Shown here: positions 57,583 through 64,000 of the stretch, one piece after another
How positions within the stretch are numbered: the first letter of the stretch is position 1
How the letters are laid out: each line of letters starts with the position of its first letter
NCBI GenBank assembly: GCA_937899415.1
Contig: CALBPI010000058.1
Span: forward strand, 1 to 64,000
From: an uncultured Gammaproteobacteria bacterium
GTDB lineage: Bacteria; Pseudomonadota; Gammaproteobacteria; Steroidobacterales; Woeseiaceae
Direction of reading: 5' to 3'
DNA length: 64,000 nt
Translations under genes and position numbers: made by a program
Notes under the pieces: model-generated
Told to the model about the DNA's origin: nothing
Database searches by the model: none
The model's input: only the letters and a program-made list of their open reading frames with translations

Positions 57583-58881
57583 ATGTCAGACGAAAAGCGC
57601 GGCAAAAACGACGATAGCAAGCTCTTGTACTGCTCGTTTTGCGGTAAGAGCCAGCACGAGGTGCGCAAACTTATTGCGGGCCCGTCCGTATTCATCTGCG
57701 ATGAATGCGTAGAGCTCTGCAACGACATCATCCGCGAAGAGCTGGAGGAGAGCTCGGAGCTCGGCCACCGCAAGCTGCCCAAGCCGGCCGAAATCAATGC
57801 CACCCTTGACGACTACGTCATCGGCCAGGCGCGCGCCAAGCGTGTGCTGTCGGTTGCCGTGTACAACCACTACAAGCGTCTGGAAAGCCGTGCCGAGCGT
57901 GGCAAGGACGACGTGGAACTGGCCAAGAGCAACATCCTGCTCGTGGGCCCGACGGGCTGCGGCAAGACGCTGCTCGCGGAAACACTCGCGCGTCTTCTCA
58001 ATGTGCCGTTCACGATTGCCGACGCCACGACGCTGACCGAAGCCGGTTACGTGGGCGAAGACGTCGAGAACATCATTCAGAAGCTGCTTCAGAAGTGCGA
58101 CTACGACGTCGAGAAAGCGCAGACAGGTATCGTCTACATCGATGAGATCGACAAAATCTCCCGCAAGTCGGACAACCCCTCGATCACGCGTGATGTTTCG
58201 GGCGAAGGCGTACAGCAGGCACTACTCAAGCTCATCGAAGGTACGGTCGCGTCCGTGCCCCCGCAGGGTGGCCGCAAGCACCCGCAGCAGGAATTCCTGC
58301 AGGTCGACACCTCGAACATCCTGTTCATCTGCGGCGGTGCCTTCGCAGGTCTAGAGAAAATCATCCGTAACCGCTCGACCAAGAGTGGTATCGGCTTCGT
58401 CGCCGAAGTGAAGAACTCCGAAGACGAAGGCGTCATCGGTGAGCTGCTGCACGACGTCGAACCCGAAGACCTGATCAAATTCGGTCTCATCCCCGAATTT
58501 GTCGGCAGGCTGCCCGTGGTGGCCACGCTCGAAGAGCTCGACGAGGACGCACTGGTCACGATTCTGCAGGAGCCGCGCAACGCGCTGACCAAGCAGTATC
58601 GCAAGCTGTTCGAAATGGAAGGCGTGGAACTCGAGTTTCGTCCCGACGCTCTGCGTGGTGTGGCTCGCAAGGCCATGGAGCGCAAGACGGGCGCGCGCGG
58701 TCTGCGCACGATTCTCGAGAACGTGCTGCTGGACACGATGTACGAGCTGCCTTCGGCAACCAACGCGTCCAAGGTCGTTGTCGACGAGGCTGTGGTGGTG
58801 GGCGAGACGGCGCCTTACATCATCTACGAGTCCGACGATTCTGCGAGCGTCGACGAGCCGCGACCGACGGGTTCGGACTGA
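57583..58881 (+). CDS. clpX: ATP-dependent Clp protease ATP-binding subunit ClpX
   Basis: AAA+ unfoldase that feeds ClpP. The 432-residue product has the N-terminal zinc domain ([22 protein letters not shown]), Walker [13 protein letters not shown], Walker [12 protein letters not shown] and the sensor/arginine region around [14 protein letters not shown] precedes the ATG. Located between clpP and lon as usual. Confidence 0.97.
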   Translation: MSDEKRGKNDDSKLLYCSFCGKSQHEVRKLIAGPSVFICDECVELCNDIIREELEESSELGHRKLPKPAEINATLDDYVIGQARAKRVLSVAVYNHYKRLESRAERGKDDVELAKSNILLVGPTGCGKTLLAETLARLLNVPFTIADATTLTEAGYVGEDVENIIQKLLQKCDYDVEKAQTGIVYIDEIDKISRKSDNPSITRDVSGEGVQQALLKLIEGTVASVPPQGGRKHPQQEFLQVDTSNILFICGGAFAGLEKIIRNRSTKSGIGFVAEVKNSEDEGVIGELLHDVEPEDLIKFGLIPEFVGRLPVVATLEELDEDALVTILQEPRNALTKQYRKLFEMEGVELEFRPDALRGVARKAMERKTGARGLRTILENVLLDTMYELPSATNASKVVVDEAVVVGETAPYIIYESDDSASVDEPRPTGSD

Positions 58882-58931
58882 TCGCGACCGTGAGCCCCGG
58901 GGTGCGCTTGCCCCCGGACGACGCTACGGCG

Positions 58932-58957
58932 CTTGAAACGGGCACCGCGCCCCCCAT
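58932..58957 (+). promoter_or_regulatory. Sigma-32 (RpoH) heat-shock promoter for lon
   Basis: CTTGAAA (58932-58938) and CCCCAT (58952-58957) match the RpoH consensus, with 14 bases between CTTGAA and CCCCAT. The predicted start near 58964 leaves a leader of about 59 bases to the lon GTG. lon is a known sigma-32 target in Escherichia coli. Confidence 0.8.
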
Positions 58958-59022
58958 CTCGATCCAGTGACGGGGCAAGATTCGTTGCCGCTGTCCCCGC
59001 CCGACTACAGAGGTCCGTGCCC

Positions 59023-61449
59023 GTGAGCGACTCCCAGACCGATAGCCTGTTCAACGACGACCAGCGATCACTGATCCCCGTGCTGCCTTTGCGCGATGTG
59101 GTCGTGTATCCGCATATGGTCATACCGTTGTTCGTGGGCCGCGAGAAGAGCAAGGTTGCCCTGGACCTCGCCATGGATGCGGGCAAGGAAATCCTGCTCG
59201 TTGCCCAGCGCAGCGCTGAGCTCGAAGACCCGCAGCCTGCAGATCTTTACGAGATCGGCACGCTGGCTACGATTCTGCAGCTCCTGAAGATGCCCGATGG
59301 CACCGTGAAGGTCCTTGTCGAGGGCGGTTCGCGCGCTCAGATCGACGCGCTGCACCCAGGCCCGCACTACGCGGCCGAGATTACGGTGCTCGAGGAAGAA
59401 GACCGCTTCGACGAACGCGAGGTCGACGTGCTCACACGCTCGATCATTACGCAGTTCGAGCACTACGTGAAACTCAACAAAAAGGTGCCGCCCGAGATCC
59501 TGACCTCGCTGTCGGGTATCGAGCAGCCCGGGCGCCTGGCCGATACCGTGGCCGCCCACATGGCGCTCAAGCTCGGCGACAAGCAAAAGATTCTCGAGAT
59601 CGGCGACATCAAGGGCCGCCTCGAAACCGTGCTGTCGATGATCGAGGGCGAGATCGATCTCCTGCAGATCGAGAAACGCATCCGCGGTCGCGTGAAGCAG
59701 CAGATGGAAAAAAGCCAGCGCGAGTACTACCTGAATGAGCAGATGAAGGCCATTCAGAAAGAACTCGGCGAAATGGACGAGGCACCCAACGAAACGGCCG
59801 AGCTCGAGAAAAAGGTCGAAGAGTCGGGCATGCCGCAGGAGGCGCTTGAGAAGGCACGCTCCGAGCTCAACAAGCTCAAGCTCATGTCACCCATGTCGGC
59901 TGAAGCGACCGTCGTTCGCAACTACGTCGACTGGCTCGTGAAGGTGCCGTGGAAGCAGCGCAGCAAGGTCGTGCGCGACCTGAGCAAGGCCGAGGGTGTG
60001 CTCGAGGCCGATCACTACGGGCTTGAGAAGGTCAAGGAACGCATCCTTGAGTACCTGGCCGTGCAGCAACGCGTGAAAAAACTCAAAGGCCCGATTCTGT
60101 GCCTCGTGGGCCCGCCGGGCGTCGGTAAGACGTCGCTGGGCAAGAGCATCGCACGCGCGACGAACCGCAAATTCGCCCGCATGTCGCTGGGCGGCGTGCG
60201 TGACGAAGCCGAGATCCGCGGTCACCGTCGAACCTACATCGGCTCGATGCCGGGTAAGGTCGTGCAGAACCTGGCCAAGGTCAAGAACGGCAACCCGCTG
60301 TTCCTGCTCGACGAGATCGACAAGATGGCCATGGACTTCCGTGGCGATCCGTCGTCGGCATTGCTTGAAGTGCTCGACCCCGAGCAGAACTCGGCGTTCA
60401 ACGACCACTACCTTGAAGTGGATCTCGATCTGTCCGACGTCATGTTCGTCTGCACGGCAAACAGCATGAACATTCCTGAGCCGTTGCTCGACCGCATGGA
60501 AGTCATTCGCATTCCCGGTTACACCGAGGACGAGAAGCTGGCGATTGCGGAACGCTACCTGCTCCCCAAGCAGATTCGCGAAAACGGTCTCAAGGAAAAA
60601 GAGATCGGGGTATCGCGGCAAACGCTGCTCGACATCATTCGTCACTACACGCGTGAGGCGGGTGTTCGCAATCTCGAACGCGAGATCGCGAAGCTCTGCC
60701 GTAAGGCCGTCAAGAAACTGCTGCTCGAGAAGCGGACGAAACAGGTTCGCATCACACCCAAGAGTCTCGAGAAGTACCTGGGCGTGCGCCGTCACCGCTA
60801 CGGCAAGGCGGAGCAGAGTGACCAGGTCGGCCAGGTCACGGGCCTCGCCTGGACGCAGGTGGGTGGCGAATTGTTGACCATCGAAGCCACCACGGTGTCC
60901 GGTAAAGGCAAGTTGCTGCACACAGGCCAGCTTGGTGATGTGATGCAGGAGTCGATCCAGGCGGCGATGACCGTGGTTCGTAGTCGCAGTGAGCTTTTGG
61001 GTCTCGAGGGTGAGTTTCACCAGTCAACAGACGTCCATATTCACGTTCCAGAAGGCGCAACACCCAAGGATGGTCCAAGCGCTGGCGTGGGAATGTGCAC
61101 GGCTTTAGTGTCGGCTTACACCGACATTCCGGTGCGTTCCGAGGTCGCAATGACGGGCGAAATCACGCTGCGTGGCGAAGTCTTGCCCATCGGCGGACTC
61201 AAGGAAAAGTTGCTGGCTGCGCATCGCGGCGGCATAACTACCGTTGTCATTCCGCAGGAGAATGAGAAGGACCTCGCCGAAATCCCGAAGAACATCAAAG
61301 ATAAACTGACGATTGTTCCAGTGAAGTGGATTGATGAAGTACTGCAGGTTGCGTTGCAGCACATGCCGATACCTGTTGGCAAGGACGGCGACAAGGCGAA
61401 GAAGCAATCTTCCAAGGGCGATGCAAAGCGCACCGTGACAGCACACTAG
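59023..61449 (+). CDS. lon: ATP-dependent protease Lon
   Basis: 808 residues. The N-terminal substrate domain begins [20 protein letters not shown]. The AAA+ domain has Walker [14 protein letters not shown] and Walker [12 protein letters not shown]. The protease domain has the catalytic Ser in [11 protein letters not shown] and Lys in [15 protein letters not shown] chose GTG 59023: AGAGG lies about 10 bases upstream, the sequence then fits family starts, and the longer frame would begin inside the heat-shock promoter. The tail is Lys-rich. Confidence 0.97.
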   Translation: MSDSQTDSLFNDDQRSLIPVLPLRDVVVYPHMVIPLFVGREKSKVALDLAMDAGKEILLVAQRSAELEDPQPADLYEIGTLATILQLLKMPDGTVKVLVEGGSRAQIDALHPGPHYAAEITVLEEEDRFDEREVDVLTRSIITQFEHYVKLNKKVPPEILTSLSGIEQPGRLADTVAAHMALKLGDKQKILEIGDIKGRLETVLSMIEGEIDLLQIEKRIRGRVKQQMEKSQREYYLNEQMKAIQKELGEMDEAPNETAELEKKVEESGMPQEALEKARSELNKLKLMSPMSAEATVVRNYVDWLVKVPWKQRSKVVRDLSKAEGVLEADHYGLEKVKERILEYLAVQQRVKKLKGPILCLVGPPGVGKTSLGKSIARATNRKFARMSLGGVRDEAEIRGHRRTYIGSMPGKVVQNLAKVKNGNPLFLLDEIDKMAMDFRGDPSSALLEVLDPEQNSAFNDHYLEVDLDLSDVMFVCTANSMNIPEPLLDRMEVIRIPGYTEDEKLAIAERYLLPKQIRENGLKEKEIGVSRQTLLDIIRHYTREAGVRNLEREIAKLCRKAVKKLLLEKRTKQVRITPKSLEKYLGVRRHRYGKAEQSDQVGQVTGLAWTQVGGELLTIEATTVSGKGKLLHTGQLGDVMQESIQAAMTVVRSRSELLGLEGEFHQSTDVHIHVPEGATPKDGPSAGVGMCTALVSAYTDIPVRSEVAMTGEITLRGEVLPIGGLKEKLLAAHRGGITTVVIPQENEKDLAEIPKNIKDKLTIVPVKWIDEVLQVALQHMPIPVGKDGDKAKKQSSKGDAKRTVTAH

Positions 61450-61479
61450 CCACACCACTCACAGCCCTTTTTCCCTTTG

Positions 61480-61509
61480 TTGACAGCTGTTTTTTGCAGT
61501 TGGTATAAC
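61480..61509 (+). promoter_or_regulatory. Sigma-70 promoter for hupB
   Basis: A perfect TTGACA (61480-61485) and TATAAC (61504-61509) are 18 bases apart. The leader to hupB would be about 160 bases and contains a run of eight G at about 61611-61618. Confidence 0.75.
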
Positions 61510-61677
61510 GACGCGACCGTTGAGATCTCAGGAGTCGACGGCTCATCGCGGCCAAGGGGTGCCGCAACCGTCGAGACACTTCGCCATGCCGGCGAACGCG
61601 GTGTACCGAGGGGGGGGAGTTCGGTTCGTCGCACGCACGCGTCGGCCGATCAAAAAGTTAATTGCGAGGGCAACTCA

Positions 61678-61950
61678 ATGAACAAAGGCGAACTCATCGA
61701 CGCTGTTGCGGCTGCAGCAGATCTTTCAAAAGCGGACGCGGGTAAGGCAGTCGATGCCGTGCTCGATGGCATCACGGGAAGCCTCAAGCGTGGCGACAAT
61801 GTGTCGCTCGTGGGCTTCGGCACCTTCCAGGTGAAACACCGTGCAGCCCGCATGGGACGTAACCCGCAGACGGGTGCTGAGATCCCGATTAAGGCCAGCA
61901 ATGTGCCGTCTTTCAAGGCTGGCAAAGCCCTGAAGGATGCCGTAAACTAG
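61678..61950 (+). CDS. hupB: DNA-binding protein HU-beta
   Basis: A 90-residue nucleoid protein that bends DNA. It shows [40 protein letters not shown] and [13 protein letters not shown], the HU arm and signature. ATG 61678 has GCGAGGG upstream. It follows lon, as in most gammaproteobacteria. Confidence 0.97.
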   Translation: MNKGELIDAVAAAADLSKADAGKAVDAVLDGITGSLKRGDNVSLVGFGTFQVKHRAARMGRNPQTGAEIPIKASNVPSFKAGKALKDAVN

Positions 61951-62073
61951 CGCGCCTTCGCGGGCCGGGGGCCGGCGGGGCGTGCCTCGCGCACGCGGTC
62001 GGTCCAGTAGGGTCGGCGCAGCTGGGGCTTCGGCTCGAATGGCTGGTCCGCTGGACGGTCCTCGCTGCAAAGC

Positions 62074-62149
62074 GGGTGCTTAGCTCAGCTGGAAGAGCGT
62101 CGCGTTTACACCGCGAAGGTCGGGGGTTCGATCCCCTCAGCACCCACCA
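62074..62149 (+). tRNA. tRNA-Val (anticodon UAC)
   Basis: A 76-base cloverleaf with acceptor GGGTGCT paired to AGCACCC, anticodon loop TTTACAC and encoded CCA. No separate promoter is obvious in the 123 GC-rich bases after hupB, so it may be read from the hupB promoter. Confidence 0.95.
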
Positions 62150-62154
62150 ATTCG

Positions 62155-62231
62155 GGAGTGGTAGTTCAGTTGGTTAGAATACCGGCCTGTCACGCCGGGG
62201 GTCGCGGGTTCGAGTCCCGTCCACTCCGCCA
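62155..62231 (+). tRNA. tRNA-Asp (anticodon GUC)
   Basis: A 77-base cloverleaf with acceptor GGAGTGG paired to CCACTCC, anticodon loop CTGTCAC and encoded CCA. It lies 5 bases after tRNA-Val, so both come from one transcript. Confidence 0.95.
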
Positions 62232-62241
62232 ACATACCCGA

Positions 62242-62270
62242 GCCGCCTGCTACCCCAGGCGGCTTTTTTT
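62242..62270 (+). terminator. Rho-independent terminator after tRNA-Asp
   Basis: GCCGCCTG and CAGGCGGC form an 8-base stem with a 6-base loop, followed directly by seven T. It ends the hupB/tRNA transcript before ppiD. Confidence 0.92.
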
Positions 62271-62330
62271 ATGTGATCGGCGCCACTGACGTCGATCTGA
62301 GAACGAAAGAGACAGAGGTCGGATTCGCCC

Positions 62331-64000
62331 ATGCTGCAGAATCTTCGAGAAGCGTTCATCGGTACCGCGGGCAAGGTCATGCTTGCCGTCATCCTGTTGC
62401 TGCTTGCTGGAACGGGACTTAACTATACGATCACGCCGCGGTCCTTCGTGGCTAAAGTCGACGGCGACGAAATCCCGCTTCGAAACGTCAACCTTGTGTA
62501 CCGACAGATCGCAGCTCAGTTCGGCAATCAGAATCTGCCTCCGGAGTTTCTGCGCCAGATTCAGGCTGAGGCTGTGAATCGTGTGGTTACTGAGATTGCA
62601 CTATCGAACCACCTAGCCGGTACTGGCTACGCCGTCTCAGACACACAGATTGCTCGACGCATTCGTGAGGTACCTGACTTTCAGGCCGATGGCACGTTCG
62701 ACAACCAGCTGTACCGCAGCGTGCTGGCTCAAAACAGCCTGAGTCCAAGTGCCTTTGAGGCTGACGAGCGTCAGCGAATGCTCATTGGTCAGATCAGCGA
62801 GAACCTGGCGGCATCGGCGTTCGTGACGCCCGAGGAGTTTCGTCGCGTCATCGAGCTCACGGACGAACAGCGAAAAGTCGAGTACGCGGTGCTGCCGCCT
62901 GAGTCGTTCCTCGAAGACGTTGTCATCGGTGACGACGAGGTCGCGAGTTGGTATGAGTCGAACCCCACGCGTTACCAAACGCCGGCCAAGGCAAGCGTTG
63001 ATTACGTGCAGGTTGATCAGGAACTGGCGCGTGAGCGGATCGAGATCGAGGACGCGCAGCTGCGCGCCCGCTACGAGGAAACCAAGAGTCTTTACGAGAC
63101 GCCTGAACAACGCCGCGCTCGGCAGGTCCTGCTGCGTACGAACGAAGACGCGGCGGCTGCCCGCGAACAGGCCATCGGGCTTGTGGCGCGTCTGCGTGCC
63201 GGCGAGCCGTTTGAAGATATCGCCCGCACGTACTCGCAGGATGGCGGTTCGGCGCGTCAGGGCGGTGATCTGGGTTGGCTATCGCCAAAAGATTATCCAG
63301 ACGCCGCTGTAGACGCCGCGATCTTCTCGCAGGTGGTGAATCAAGTAAGCGACGTCGTCGAGAGTGACTTTGGCCTGCACATCATTCAGGTCACGGAAAT
63401 CCGCTCGGGTGAGATCGAACCGTTTGAGACCGTAGTTGAGGATGTCCGCCAGGATTACCTCAATGAAAAGCTCTCGGGTGAGTTGTTCGCGCTGGAAGAA
63501 GCGCTGGCCGACCAGCTGTTTGAGTCCGACACGCTCGAACAGATCGCCGAAGCGCTGGGTATTCAGATTCAAACCGTCGCGTCCTTGAACGAAGGCGCGC
63601 CGGGACCGTTCGGCCCGAGCACAGACATTGATGAGGCGCTGTTCGGACTTGGGCGCCTGGAGCCCGGCGAGGTGTCGGAGCCGATCAGCCTGTCGGGCGA
63701 TCGGACCATCCTGCTCCGCGTCGGTGAGCGCACCGATGCCGGCCGCCAGCCGCTCGAGGCGGTCGCCAAGGAAATCACTGAAGAGCTGCGTCAGCAGGCG
63801 GCATCAGACGTCGCTGCCGAGCGCGGCGCACAGTTGGCAGCGGTGCTGACAGCCGCCCCGGAAGCCGAGTTCGAGCCCTTGTTGGCTGATTCAGGTGCCA
63901 CCTACACGGCCACGCGTGCCGTGGGTCGCAATGATGCGGACGCGCCCGCAGCGCTTGTGGCCGCGGTGTTTTCCGCAGATGTGCCCGACGATAGCGTTCA
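62331..64000 (+). CDS. ppiD: Periplasmic chaperone/peptidylprolyl isomerase PpiD (3' end outside the window)
   Basis: The first 556 residues are present. An N-terminal membrane anchor (about 13-35, GKVMLAVILLLLAGTGLNYT) is followed by a SurA-like chaperone region (VDGDEIPLRNVNLVYRQIAA). A parvulin domain lies at about 260-350 (ARQVLLRTNEDAAAAREQA, FEDIARTYSQDGGSARQGGD, FGLHIIQVTEIRSGE). PpiD assists periplasmic and outer-membrane protein folding at the SecYEG exit. The position after hupB is standard. Confidence 0.94.
   Translation, partial: MLQNLREAFIGTAGKVMLAVILLLLAGTGLNYTITPRSFVAKVDGDEIPLRNVNLVYRQIAAQFGNQNLPPEFLRQIQAEAVNRVVTEIALSNHLAGTGYAVSDTQIARRIREVPDFQADGTFDNQLYRSVLAQNSLSPSAFEADERQRMLIGQISENLAASAFVTPEEFRRVIELTDEQRKVEYAVLPPESFLEDVVIGDDEVASWYESNPTRYQTPAKASVDYVQVDQELARERIEIEDAQLRARYEETKSLYETPEQRRARQVLLRTNEDAAAAREQAIGLVARLRAGEPFEDIARTYSQDGGSARQGGDLGWLSPKDYPDAAVDAAIFSQVVNQVSDVVESDFGLHIIQVTEIRSGEIEPFETVVEDVRQDYLNEKLSGELFALEEALADQLFESDTLEQIAEALGIQIQTVASLNEGAPGPFGPSTDIDEALFGLGRLEPGEVSEPISLSGDRTILLRVGERTDAGRQPLEAVAKEITEELRQQAASDVAAERGAQLAAVLTAAPEAEFEPLLADSGATYTATRAVGRNDADAPAALVAAVFSADVPDDSV

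Noticed and set aside
58933-59022. N-terminal extension of Lon from the TTG at 58933
   Set aside because: The codon lies inside the CTTGAAA heat-shock element and the added 30 residues do not fit the family.

Overview
The window looks like chromosomal DNA of a high-GC gammaproteobacterium. The evidence is the gene order, which repeats several blocks typical of that class: glyA-nrdR-ribD-ribE-ribBA-ribH-nusB-thiL-pgpA; aroC-asd-fimV-truA-accD-folC-dedD-cvpA-purF; and tRNAs-tig-clpP-clpX-lon-hupB-tRNAs-ppiD. MiaE, EttA, EpmA with EF-P, NrdR and PrmB also fit. I cannot name the genus. Almost all of the sequence is coding, with very short spacers and many ATGA or GTGA overlaps.

Layout. 1-2903: a pseG (pseudaminic acid synthesis) gene broken off in mid-gene runs in frame into a moxR ATPase gene, followed by a DUF58 gene. 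2955-11075: an accessory stretch with a DUF2628 membrane protein, a DUF2946-like His-rich protein, a Met-rich outer-membrane protein, YceI, a membrane dipeptidase, a small beta-barrel protein, a class C beta-lactamase-fold hydrolase, a TagH-like FHA protein and DUF1820. 11153-17398: purL against ettA and a zinc-ribbon protein. 17582-26056: glyA, nrdR, riboflavin genes, nusB, thiL, pgpA and a Ser/Thr kinase with a cyclic-nucleotide-binding domain. 26092-32291: xseB, a tryptophan-halogenase-family gene and topoisomerase IV (parE, parC). 32301-36237: a FimV-like paralogue and a FimX-like degenerate GGDEF/EAL protein. 36468-40424: EF-P, then on the minus strand a five-gene run (sco, pcuC, psd, epmA, msrC) in which each gene overlaps the next by 4 bases. 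40558-53255: prmB, aroC, asd (interrupted by a stop codon), fimV, truA, accD, folC, dedD, cvpA, purF, miaE. 53263-64000: lpxH and a cyclophilin on the minus strand, four tRNAs (Pro, Arg, His, Leu), the protein quality-control genes tig-clpP-clpX-lon, hupB, two tRNAs (Val, Asp) and the start of ppiD.

Most genes are housekeeping. The points that stand out are the pseG/moxR junction, an in-frame TAA plus a missing natural stop in asd, a FimX-like/FimV-like pair away from the main fimV, an orphan type VI secretion-type FHA protein, a kinase-CNB fusion, an orphan flavin halogenase, tRNA-His fragments between the tRNA-His and tRNA-Leu genes, and a near-consensus heat-shock promoter before lon. I found no CRISPR array, complete insertion sequence, prophage, rRNA or riboswitch, and no clearly new multi-gene system. 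The FimX-like/FimV-like pair is the best candidate for an under-described module.
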